From Prevotellaceae bacterium UBA1720 (GTDB lineage Bacteria; Bacteroidota; Bacteroidia; Bacteroidales; Bacteroidaceae), in contig DCIS01000122.1 in NCBI GenBank assembly GCA_002317475.1, positions 8,512-72,511 on the forward strand: a DNA stretch of 64,000 nucleotides. Reading direction: 5' to 3'. The notes below the pieces were generated by a model, which saw only the letters and a list, made by a program, of their open reading frames with translations, made no database searches and was not told where the DNA came from. A program made the position numbers and the translations under genes. The number at the start of each line of letters is the position of its first letter. Position 1 is the first letter of the stretch. This document shows positions 26,399-33,827 of this stretch, one piece after another.

Positions 26399-29300
26399 TT
26401 ATGCATTATACTCCTGCCAAGACTTGATCTTGATATCCTCGAGCTTCATGGCACATACAGCCTCGATGAAGGCCTTAGCCAGACGTGCATTGGTCATCAA
26501 GGGAATGTTGTGGTCAATGGCATCACGACGAATGCGATAACCATTGGTCAACTCGCGCTTGGTCTGGTTCTTGGGGATGTTGATAATCAGGTCGAACTTA
26601 TGTTCTGCAATCATGTCAATGACATTATTTGCCTGACCTTCCTCATCGGGCCATGCCACTACCTCGCAATCCACGCCGTTGTCATTAAGGAACTTAGCAG
26701 TACCACCAGTTGCATAGATCGTGTAGCCGTTCTTCACCAACTGCTGAGCGGGCTCGAGCAACTGAACCTTTGCCTTAGCACCACCACTTGAGAGCAGGAT
26801 GTTCTGCTTGGGCAACTTATAACCCGTAGCAATCAGTGAGTTAAGGATAGCCTCGTTCAGATCGTCACCCATACAACCCACCTCACCGGTAGAGCTCATG
26901 TCTACGCCCAATACAGGGTCGGCATTACTCAAACGATTGAATGAGAACTGACTGGCCTTCACACCAATACGGTCAATATCAAACTCACTCTTCTCGGGAC
27001 GGCTATAGGGAGCATCCAACATGATCTTCGTTGCCGTCTCAATGAAGTTGCGCTTCAATATCTTAGACACGAATGGGAATGAACGAGAGGCACGGAGGTT
27101 ACACTCGATCACCTTCACCTCACGGTTCTTTGCCAGGAACTGGATATTGAAAGGACCAGAGATGTTCAACTCTGCTGCAATACGGCGAGCAATCTTCTTG
27201 ATCTGACGAACGGTAGAGAAGTAGATGTTTTGTGCAGGGAAGACCATAGTAGCATCACCCGAGTGAACACCAGCATACTCAACATGCTCAGAGATAGCGT
27301 ACTCAACCACCTCACCCTTGTCGGCAACAGCGTCAAACTCAATCTCCTTGGTGTCCTGCATGAACTGGCTAACCACTACGGGGAACTCCTTGCTCACCTC
27401 AGTAGCCATACCCAGGAAGCGCTCCAACTGCTCATCATCGTAGCAGACATTCATGGCAGCACCAGAGAGCACGTATGAAGGACGAACCAGTACGGGATAA
27501 CCTACCTTCTCAACGAACTCCTTGATATCATCCATTGAGGTCAAGGCACGCCAAGCGGGCTGATCAATACCCAGTTTGTCAAGCATAGCAGAGAACTTGT
27601 CGCGGTTCTCGGCACGGTCGATATCAACAGGTGAGGTACCCAGTACAGGCACACCCTGACGATGCAACTTCATAGCCAGGTTGTTTGGAATCTGACCACC
27701 TACAGACACAATCACACCACGAGGCTGCTCCAGGTCGATGACATCGAGTACACGCTCCATGGAGAGTTCGTCAAAGTACAGACGGTCACACATATCGTAG
27801 TCAGTTGATACGGTCTCGGGGTTGTAGTTGATCATAATGGACTTGTAGCCCAACTTACGAGCGGTATTGATAGCGTTTACTGAACACCAGTCAAACTCAA
27901 CAGAAGAACCAATGCGGTAAGCACCAGAACCCAGTACGATGACCGACTTCTCATTCTTGTACCAGTCAATGCTGTGAGCCTGAGGTTTCAGACAACGAGC
28001 CTTCCACTCCTCGGTGGTCAGGGTATCAGCATTAGTAGGCTCAACCTCACCCAGATAGGTAAAGTAAAGGTAGTTGGTCAACTCAGGATGCTCACCACCT
28101 ACAGTCTCAATACGACGTACGGTAGGCAGAATGCCACGCTGTTTGCGCTCCTTACGAACCTCGAGGTTAGCCTTCTCCATGTTACCTTCGGGTTTCAGCA
28201 CGAAACGAGCAATCTGGAAGTCAGAGAAACCAGCACCCTTCACTTCGCGCATCTTCTCGTCTGAGATCTCCTCAAGACTGTTGTAAGCCTGCAACTCGTG
28301 CTTCAGGTCTACAATGTGCTTCATACGACTGAGGAACCAAGGGTCAATCTTAGTCAGCTCCTCAATACGCTCGATGCTGTAACCTTCCTCCAGAGCCTGT
28401 GCAATAGCGAAGATACGAAGGTCAGTGGGGTTAGCCAACTCCTCGTCGAGGTTATCGAACTTGGTGTGATCGTTACCCACGAAACCATGCATGCCCTGAC
28501 CAATCATACGCAGACCCTTCTGCAGCATCTCCTCAAAGCTTCGACCAATACTCATGATCTCACCTACTGACTTCATTGAAGAACCGATCAGACGGCTCAC
28601 ACCAGCGAACTTGGTGAGGTCCCAACGGGGAATCTTACAGATCATGTAGTCCAGAGAGGGAGCCACATAAGCACTATTGGGAGTGCCCATCTCGCCAATC
28701 TGGTCGAGGGTGTAGCCTAATGCGATCTTTGCTGCTACGAAGGCCAAGGGATAACCAGTTGCCTTTGAAGCCAAGGCAGATGAACGACTCAGACGAGCAT
28801 TGATCTCGATGATACGGTAGTCGTTGGTCTGAGCGTTGAAAGCAAACTGAATGTTACACTCACCCACGATGTTGAGGTGACGTACACAACGACGGCTGAT
28901 ATCCTGGAGGTACTCTACCTGCTCCTTGGTCAGAGACATGGTGGGAGCCACAACGATTGACTCACCAGTATGAATACCCAGGGGGTCGAAGTTCTCCATT
29001 GAGGCAACGGTGAAGCAGTGGTCGTTGGCATCACGGATGCACTCGAACTCAATCTCCTTCCAGCCCTTCAATGACTCCTCAACGAGTACCTGAGGTGCAA
29101 AGGTAAAGGCACTCTCGGCAATCTCCTTGAACTTCTCCTCGGTAGGACAAACGCCTGAACCCAGACCACCCAGTGCGTAAGCTGAACGGATCATGATGGG
29201 ATAACCGATCTTACGAGCTGCTGCTACTGCATCCTCCATGTTCTCGCAAGCCTGTGACACGGGTACCTTGAGGTCCACCTTGTTCAGCTCCTTGACAAAG

Positions 29301-29686
29301 AGGTCACGGTCCTCGGTGTTCATGATAGCCTCGACGCTGGTACCCAGCACCTCAACACCGTACTCCTTCAGTACACCGCTCTGATAGAGGGCAGTACCTA
29401 CGTTCAGACCCGTCTGTCCACCCCAAGCCAGCATGATGCCGTCAGGACGTTCCTTCTTGATGATCTCGGTGATGAAATGTGGAGTGATAGGCAGGAAGTA
29501 AACCTTATCAGCGATACCCTCGCTGGTCTGGATAGTAGCAATGTTGGGATTCACCAACACGCTGCTGATGCCTTCCTCACGCAGCGCCTTCAGCGCCTGT
29601 GAACCAGAGTAATCGAACTCGCCAGCCTGGCCAATCTTCAAGGCGCCTGAACCCAATACCAGCACCTTCTTCAGTTTCTCTTTCAT
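26399..29686 (-). CDS. carB: Carbamoyl-phosphate synthase large subunit
   Basis: The 1095-residue protein shows the internal duplication of CarB. The first half starts KKVLVLGSGALKIGQAGEFD, with ATP-grasp residues YPIMIRSAYALGGLGSGVCP and IEINARLSRSSALASKATGY. The second half has VIVLGSGAYRIGSSVEFDWC and YPVLVRPSYVLSGAAMNVCY with LRASRSFPFVSK. The end is a methylglyoxal-synthase-like allosteric domain (YTIYATGGTAKFLNDNGVD to RRDAIDHNIPLMTNARLA). It makes carbamoyl phosphate for pyrimidine and arginine synthesis. The partner gene carA is not adjacent; the upstream gene is rsmA. Between them lie a promoter, a 38-codon leader ORF and a terminator, suggesting attenuation. Confidence 0.97.
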   Translation of the reverse strand: MKEKLKKVLVLGSGALKIGQAGEFDYSGSQALKALREEGISSVLVNPNIATIQTSEGIADKVYFLPITPHFITEIIKKERPDGIMLAWGGQTGLNVGTALYQSGVLKEYGVEVLGTSVEAIMNTEDRDLFVKELNKVDLKVPVSQACENMEDAVAAARKIGYPIMIRSAYALGGLGSGVCPTEEKFKEIAESAFTFAPQVLVEESLKGWKEIEFECIRDANDHCFTVASMENFDPLGIHTGESIVVAPTMSLTKEQVEYLQDISRRCVRHLNIVGECNIQFAFNAQTNDYRIIEINARLSRSSALASKATGYPLAFVAAKIALGYTLDQIGEMGTPNSAYVAPSLDYMICKIPRWDLTKFAGVSRLIGSSMKSVGEIMSIGRSFEEMLQKGLRMIGQGMHGFVGNDHTKFDNLDEELANPTDLRIFAIAQALEEGYSIERIEELTKIDPWFLSRMKHIVDLKHELQAYNSLEEISDEKMREVKGAGFSDFQIARFVLKPEGNMEKANLEVRKERKQRGILPTVRRIETVGGEHPELTNYLYFTYLGEVEPTNADTLTTEEWKARCLKPQAHSIDWYKNEKSVIVLGSGAYRIGSSVEFDWCSVNAINTARKLGYKSIMINYNPETVSTDYDMCDRLYFDELSMERVLDVIDLEQPRGVIVSVGGQIPNNLAMKLHRQGVPVLGTSPVDIDRAENRDKFSAMLDKLGIDQPAWRALTSMDDIKEFVEKVGYPVLVRPSYVLSGAAMNVCYDDEQLERFLGMATEVSKEFPVVVSQFMQDTKEIEFDAVADKGEVVEYAISEHVEYAGVHSGDATMVFPAQNIYFSTVRQIKKIARRIAAELNISGPFNIQFLAKNREVKVIECNLRASRSFPFVSKILKRNFIETATKIMLDAPYSRPEKSEFDIDRIGVKASQFSFNRLSNADPVLGVDMSSTGEVGCMGDDLNEAILNSLIATGYKLPKQNILLSSGGAKAKVQLLEPAQQLVKNGYTIYATGGTAKFLNDNGVDCEVVAWPDEEGQANNVIDMIAEHKFDLIINIPKNQTKRELTNGYRIRRDAIDHNIPLMTNARLAKAFIEAVCAMKLEDIKIKSWQEYNA

Positions 29687-29734
29687 GATCTATTCTGTTT
29701 TTAGTTCTATAATTCTCTTATACCTTTTATATAT

Positions 29735-29766
29735 AAAAAAAGACGTGGGGGAAAATAACCACGTCT
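29735..29766 (-). terminator. Intrinsic terminator in the carB leader (candidate attenuator)
   Basis: A perfect 8 bp stem AGACGTGG/CCACGTCT with a 10-base loop is followed on the minus strand by seven T. It lies 48 bases before the carB ATG and 8 bases after a leader ORF. No promoter of the TAnnTTTG type is visible between it and carB, so carB transcripts should have to read through it. Confidence 0.75.
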
Positions 29767-29774
29767 TCAATATA

Positions 29775-29891
29775 TTATATCAATAAGTCAGCAAATGAAT
29801 GAAAATGGAAAAGGGAAACAGCAACACTACCACCGAGGGATGGGGTGAGCAGGAAGATGCTCTGAGTGCTTGTGAATTGTTTCTGTTCCAT
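29775..29891 (-). CDS. Putative carB leader peptide
   Basis: This 38-codon ORF begins MEQKQFTSTQSIF and ends FHSFADLLI. It is preceded by AAAGAG, a weak ribosome-binding site. Its second half is written in a pyrimidine-rich tract (runs of T and C such as TTTCCCTTTTCC and ATTTTCATTCATTTG), and its stop codon is 8 bases before the terminator stem. That is the layout of the E. coli pyrBI leader, where UTP shortage pauses polymerase and lets a ribosome block the terminator. No Arg codons are present. Function is inferred from layout only. Confidence 0.45.
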   Translation of the reverse strand: MEQKQFTSTQSIFLLTPSLGGSVAVSLFHFHSFADLLI

Positions 29892-29910
29892 GTTCTCTTT
29901 ACCTTGATTG

Positions 29911-29980
29911 TGAATAACGGGGTCAGACCCCATTGTTCATTTTCGTGTGCATGAATAACGGGGTCAGACCCCATTGTTCA
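29911..29980. repeat. Tandem pair of REP-like palindromes in the carB leader
   Basis: Two copies of the palindrome with core GGGGTCAGACCCC lie at 29911-29939 and 29952-29980, as a 41-base direct repeat that includes ATTTTCG and GTG flanks. Both would be in the 5' end of the carB leader RNA. Confidence 0.9.
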
Positions 29981-29990
29981 TTTTCGCGTG

Positions 29991-30021
29991 CAAAGTTACG
30001 ACATTTATCGGGAATGTGCAA
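29991..30021 (-). promoter_or_regulatory. Candidate carB promoter
   Basis: The minus strand has TTG at 30021-30019 and TAACTTTG at 29998-29991, 20 bases apart, which fits the Bacteroidota -33/-7 pair. It starts just after the rsmA stop codon, giving a carB leader of about 300 bases. Confidence 0.6.
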
Positions 30022-30024
30022 GTA

Positions 30025-30849
30025 CTATCCCAATTTTGTAGCGAGTAAATTTGTAATTTCCACAAACTGCTGCACGGAGAGTTGTTCGGGACGCTGGTTG
30101 AAGATGTCTGCAGAGAGCATCTCGGTAAAGTCCACCTGTGCCTCTCCTGCCTGCTGACGTTGGTTGTTGAGGTCAGCCAGAAGGGGACGGATATTGTTGC
30201 GCAGTGTTTTGCGACGCTGGTTGAAGGTGGTCTTCACCACACGTTTGAACAGCACCTCGTCACAACCCAGTTCCTTGACATCGTTCCTGGTCATGCGTAT
30301 CACGGCAGATTTCACCTTTGGTGGAGGATTGAACACATGCTCGTGCACGGTGAAGAGGTACTCCACGTCATACCATGCCTGGATGAGGACACTCAGAATG
30401 CCGTAAGCCTTACAACCGGGATTAGCGGTGATGCGTTCTGCCACCTCTTTCTGAATCATACCGGTACAGCAGGGGATGAGGTTCTTGTTGTCCAACATCT
30501 TGAAAAAGATCTGACTGGAGATGTTGTAGGGATAGTTGCCGGTAAGGACGAAGGGTTGTCCGTCAAACGTACGGTCCAGGTGCATCTTCAGGAAATCGTC
30601 CTCGATGATGCCCTCCTCCAGGGCGGGAAAATGCTCACGAAGGTAAGCTACAGACTCAAAGTCAATCTCAACGACTTTCAGCGTACGAGGCTTCTTGACC
30701 AGGTACTGTGTCATCACACCCATACCCGGTCCAACCTCCAGCACGGGGATATCGGGACAGGCATCCACGGTATCTGCAATGGCACTGGCTATGGATAAAT
30801 CCGTCAAAAAGTGTTGTCCAAGGAACTTTTTTGGCTTAACAGTCTTCAT
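30025..30849 (-). CDS. rsmA: 16S rRNA (A1518/A1519) dimethyltransferase
   Basis: The 274-residue protein starts MKTVKPKKFLGQHFLTDLSI, the KsgA signature. The SAM motif follows in PVLEVGPGMGVMTQYLVKKP. The catalytic motif IV is VLTGNYPYNISSQIFFKML (NYPY), and KVKSAVIRM and TTFNQRRKTLRNNIRPLL complete the fold. It dimethylates two adenines near the 3' end of 16S rRNA; loss gives kasugamycin resistance. The ATG at 30847-30849 was chosen over one eleven codons upstream because the N-terminus then matches the family. Confidence 0.96.
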   Translation of the reverse strand: MKTVKPKKFLGQHFLTDLSIASAIADTVDACPDIPVLEVGPGMGVMTQYLVKKPRTLKVVEIDFESVAYLREHFPALEEGIIEDDFLKMHLDRTFDGQPFVLTGNYPYNISSQIFFKMLDNKNLIPCCTGMIQKEVAERITANPGCKAYGILSVLIQAWYDVEYLFTVHEHVFNPPPKVKSAVIRMTRNDVKELGCDEVLFKRVVKTTFNQRRKTLRNNIRPLLADLNNQRQQAGEAQVDFTEMLSADIFNQRPEQLSVQQFVEITNLLATKLG

Positions 30850-30879
30850 CTTTCCGCTTTTTTTCGTATTTTTGCGGTG

Positions 30880-30887
30880 CAAAGGTA
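30880..30887 (-). promoter_or_regulatory. -7 promoter element of rsmA
   Basis: The minus strand reads TACCTTTG 31 bases before the rsmA start codon. It also rules out the longer upstream start, which would fall at the transcription start. Confidence 0.6.
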
Positions 30888-30977
30888 CGCAGAAAAATTA
30901 ATAATTAACAATTAATAATGAAAAATTGGTGCCTGAGTAAAACAAAATCATTCAAAACCACGGTAATACCATAAGAA

Positions 30978-31979
30978 TTGAAAATCATTGAGAACATAGC
31001 GAAAGTACTGATTCCCCTCCTTATTGGTGGTGTCATCCTATGGTGGATGTACCGTGACATTGCCTGGGAGGATATCAGACAGGAAGTGACGACGGAGATG
31101 GACTGGACTTGGATGCTCCTTAGTCTGCCCTTTGGTATCACGGCGCAATTGTTCCGTGCCCTTCGTTGGCGTCAAGCCCTCGAACCCATGGGTGAAAAGG
31201 TACGTCGCCATACCTGTATCAACGCCATCTTCCTCAGTTATGGCAGTTCGTTGGTAGTGCCACGCGTGGGTGAGTTCCTGCGTTGCGGTGTACTGAAACG
31301 CTGGGATGGGGTCAGTTTCTCACGTGGTATTGGTACGGTAGTGACGGAGCGTGTAGTGGATGTGGTGATGATCCTCATCCTCAGTGCCATCACGGTGTTG
31401 CTGCAGTTGCCCGTGTTCATCCGTATTGCCCGCGAGACGGGTATGTCCATGGATGGTGTGCTGAGCAGTTTCTCCCTTACGGGCTATCTGGTCACAGCGT
31501 TCTGCCTCATACTGATTGGCGGCATGACATGGTGGGCCAGTCGTAAGTTTGACTTCCTGAGCAAGGTGCATGGCATGTTCCAGGAACTCAAGACGGGCCT
31601 TTTCAGCATCCGTTATATCCGCAAACGCTGGCTCTTCATTGCCTACTCCCTGGGTATCTGGATCAGCTATTTCCTGCATTTCTACCTCACGTTCTACTGC
31701 TTCACGTATACGGCACATCTCGGGCTCAACGTGGCACTCGTAGCTTTCGTCGTAGGTACGTTTGCCGTACTCGTGCCCACGCCCAATGGTGCTGGTCCCT
31801 GGCATTTCGCGGTGAAGACGGTACTGATGCTCTATGGCGTCAGTCAGGTCAGCGGAGCCATGTTTGCCCTCATCGTCCACACCATCCAGACCGCCCTCGT
31901 GGCCTTGCTTGGTATCTGGTCGGTGATAGCACTGGCCTTACAGACCCGCCACCCCTTGAAAAGGGATATAACCCATTAA
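30978..31979 (+). CDS. Lysylphosphatidylglycerol synthase-type membrane protein (UPF0104)
   Basis: This 333-residue integral membrane protein has seven or eight helices: VLIPLLIGGVILWWMY, WMLLSLPFGITAQLFRALRW, VVMILILSAITVLLQLPVF, FIAYSLGIWISYFLHFYLTF and others. The LPG_synthase_TM family signature is visible in LFRALRWRQALEPMGE and SYGSSLVVPRVGEFLRCGVL, and late in VPTPNGAGPWHFAVKT. The cytoplasmic aminoacyl-transferase domain of MprF is missing, so this is the flippase-like part only; such proteins are linked to lipid or glycan transport. The start appears to be TTG at 30978, because an in-frame TAA lies two codons upstream and the next ATG would remove a helix. Confidence 0.85.
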   Translation: MKIIENIAKVLIPLLIGGVILWWMYRDIAWEDIRQEVTTEMDWTWMLLSLPFGITAQLFRALRWRQALEPMGEKVRRHTCINAIFLSYGSSLVVPRVGEFLRCGVLKRWDGVSFSRGIGTVVTERVVDVVMILILSAITVLLQLPVFIRIARETGMSMDGVLSSFSLTGYLVTAFCLILIGGMTWWASRKFDFLSKVHGMFQELKTGLFSIRYIRKRWLFIAYSLGIWISYFLHFYLTFYCFTYTAHLGLNVALVAFVVGTFAVLVPTPNGAGPWHFAVKTVLMLYGVSQVSGAMFALIVHTIQTALVALLGIWSVIALALQTRHPLKRDITH

Positions 31980-32008
31980 TATCCATTATTTCTAAAACAT
32001 AAAACACT

Positions 32009-33463
32009 ATGACAATTCAAGAACTTGATCCCCAGATTATCTGGAAGAATTTCTATCTGTTGACACAAGTACCTCGTCCAAGTGGTCACCTGGAGAAGGT
32101 ACAGCAGTTCCTGCTCGACTGGGCCAAGGAGCGTGGCATTGAGGCATGGAAGGACAATGCTGAGAACATCGTGATGCGCAAGCCCGCCACTCCCGGCTAT
32201 GAGAATCGTCAGACTGCCGTACTGCAGGCTCACATGGATATGGTGCCTCAGAAGGTGGACGAGAGCAATCATAACTTCGAGACCGACCCTATCGAGACCT
32301 ACATTGATGGTGATTGGGTAAAGGCAAAGGGTACAACCTTAGGTTCGGATGACGGTATGGGTGTAGCTGCCATGATGGCTGTCTTTGAGAGCAATGACCT
32401 CGAGCACGGACCACTGGAGGCCCTCATCACGGCTGACGAGGAGACCTGCATGTATGGTGTGAACAACCTCTCGGCTGATACCTTGAAGGGTGACATCCTG
32501 CTGAACATTGACAATGAGACCATGGGCGAGTTCGTCATCGGTAGTGCTGGTGGTGTGAACATCACTGCTTCGCTGGGTTACAAGGAGGTGGAGCCCGAGC
32601 AGGGTGACGTAGCTATGAAGATTACCTTGAAGGACCTCAAGGGTGGACACTCTGGTCTGGAGATCTGCGAGGGTCGTGCCAATGCCAATAAGTTGATGGC
32701 TCGCGTCGTTCGTCAGGCTATCCAGGATGATGATGCACGTCTCTGTTCATGGCATGGTGGTAACATGCGCAATGCCATTCCCCGTACCGCTGAGGTAGTG
32801 CTGACCATCCCCGCTGAGAACCAGGACGACTTGAAGGAGTTGGTAGACTATTGCCGTGGTGTGTTCCTGGCTGAGTTCCGTGGTGTTGAGGAGGAGTTGA
32901 CCCTCACCGTAGAGCCTACAGAGATGCCTAAGGGTCAGATGCCCGAGGAGATTCAGGACAACGTAGTGAATGCCATCACGGCTTGTCATGACGGTGTGCT
33001 GCGCTATATTCCCAGCATTCCCGAGGTGGTTGAGACCAGCTCTAACCTGGGTATCATCAACATCGCTGATGGCGAGGCTACCGTGCTGATCCTGGCACGC
33101 TCGAGCAACGAGACCATGATGGAGTACATCCAGGAGATGCAGGAGGCTTGCTTCTCGATGGCTGGCATGAAGGTGGAGTATGGTGGTCAGTATGGTGCTT
33201 GGCAGCCCAACTTCGACAGTCCCATCACCGCTACCATGGTACAGGTGCACAAGGATCTCTTTGGCGAGGATGCCAAGGTACAGGTTTGCCACGCAGGCCT
33301 CGAGTGCTCTATCATCGGTGGTGTCTATCCCAAGATGGACCTCGTAAGCTTCGGTCCTACCCTTCGTTCGCCCCACACGCCCAACGAGCGTTGCAATATC
33401 CCCTCAGTGGCTAAGTTCTGGGTGTTCCTGAAGGAGTTGCTGAAGAATATACCGGTGAAGTAG
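32009..33463 (+). CDS. pepD: Aminoacyl-histidine dipeptidase (M20 family)
   Basis: The 484-residue metallopeptidase has the M20 zinc ligands in AVLQAHMDMVPQKV (His and Asp), TLGSDDGMGVAAMMAVF (bridging Asp), ALITADEETCMYGVNNLS (catalytic Glu) and KGGHSGLEI. VCHAGLECSIIGGVYPKMD with SFGPTLRSPHTPNERCNI lies near the C-terminus. It hydrolyses Xaa-His and other dipeptides in the cytoplasm. The upstream flippase-like gene ends 29 bases before it on the same strand. The 3' side carries a GC-rich hairpin, a CCTAGG array and a second terminator. Confidence 0.94.
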   Translation: MTIQELDPQIIWKNFYLLTQVPRPSGHLEKVQQFLLDWAKERGIEAWKDNAENIVMRKPATPGYENRQTAVLQAHMDMVPQKVDESNHNFETDPIETYIDGDWVKAKGTTLGSDDGMGVAAMMAVFESNDLEHGPLEALITADEETCMYGVNNLSADTLKGDILLNIDNETMGEFVIGSAGGVNITASLGYKEVEPEQGDVAMKITLKDLKGGHSGLEICEGRANANKLMARVVRQAIQDDDARLCSWHGGNMRNAIPRTAEVVLTIPAENQDDLKELVDYCRGVFLAEFRGVEEELTLTVEPTEMPKGQMPEEIQDNVVNAITACHDGVLRYIPSIPEVVETSSNLGIINIADGEATVLILARSSNETMMEYIQEMQEACFSMAGMKVEYGGQYGAWQPNFDSPITATMVQVHKDLFGEDAKVQVCHAGLECSIIGGVYPKMDLVSFGPTLRSPHTPNERCNIPSVAKFWVFLKELLKNIPVK

Positions 33464-33478
33464 AAGACCCTCCCCCCG

Positions 33479-33505
33479 CCCTCCCTACCACTTCGTTAGG
33501 GAGGG
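33479..33505 (+). terminator. Hairpin after pepD
   Basis: CCCTCCCTA pairs with TAGGGAGGG around an 8-base loop. There is no long T-run, so it may be a repeat hairpin rather than a true terminator. Confidence 0.5.
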
Positions 33506-33530
33506 AGTAGATACAATTTGACTGTAGGAA

Positions 33531-33667
33531 ATTCTAGGTGGTCCTAGGAAATTCTAGGGAATCCTAGAGAATCCTAGGTAATCCTAGGTGGTCCTAGGTG
33601 GTCCTAGGTGGTCCTAGGTAGTCCTAGGTAATCCTAGGGAAATCCTAGAGAATCCTATATAATCCTA
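33531..33667. repeat. 10 bp tandem array with CCTAGG core (longest copy)
   Basis: Fourteen units such as TCCTAGGTGG, TCCTAGGTAA and TCTAGGGAAT follow one another at exactly 10 bases, apart from one 11-base step near 33640. The array sits in the convergent junction between pepD and the 554-residue protein gene. Confidence 0.95.
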
Positions 33668-33668
33668 A

Positions 33669-33703
33669 CAAGGGTACTCACGAGAGTGTGGGTACCCTTA
33701 TTA
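33669..33703. terminator. Bidirectional terminator between pepD and the 554-residue protein gene
   Basis: AAGGGTACTCAC pairs imperfectly with GTGTGGGTACCCTT around a 4-base loop, followed by ATTATTATT. A very similar hairpin (AAGGGTACTCAC/GGGTACCCTT) follows the DUF3987 gene at 42658. Confidence 0.65.
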
Positions 33704-33719
33704 TTATAGTAATTATAGT

Positions 33720-33749
33720 AATTTGTTAGTTAGTTAGGTTAGGTTGTTA
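33720..33749. repeat. TTAG-repeat element before the 39 bp repeats
   Basis: The forward form AATTTGTTAGTTAGTTAGGTTAG is extended by GTTGTTAG, which is also the first part of the neighbouring 39 bp repeat. Confidence 0.85.
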
Positions 33750-33827
33750 GTATGAAATGCACTGAGGGCTGAGCCTCTTGCGTTGTTAGTATGCAATGCA
33801 CTGAGGGCTGAGCCTCTTGCGTTGTTA
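33743..33827. repeat. 39 bp direct repeat, 2.2 copies, ending in a stop codon
   Basis: The unit GTTGTTAGTATG followed by CACTGAGGGCTGAGCCTCTT occurs at 33743-33781 and 33782-33820 with one base difference. A third partial copy (GTTGTTA) covers 33821-33827 and supplies the stop codon of the minus-strand gene. Confidence 0.9.
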
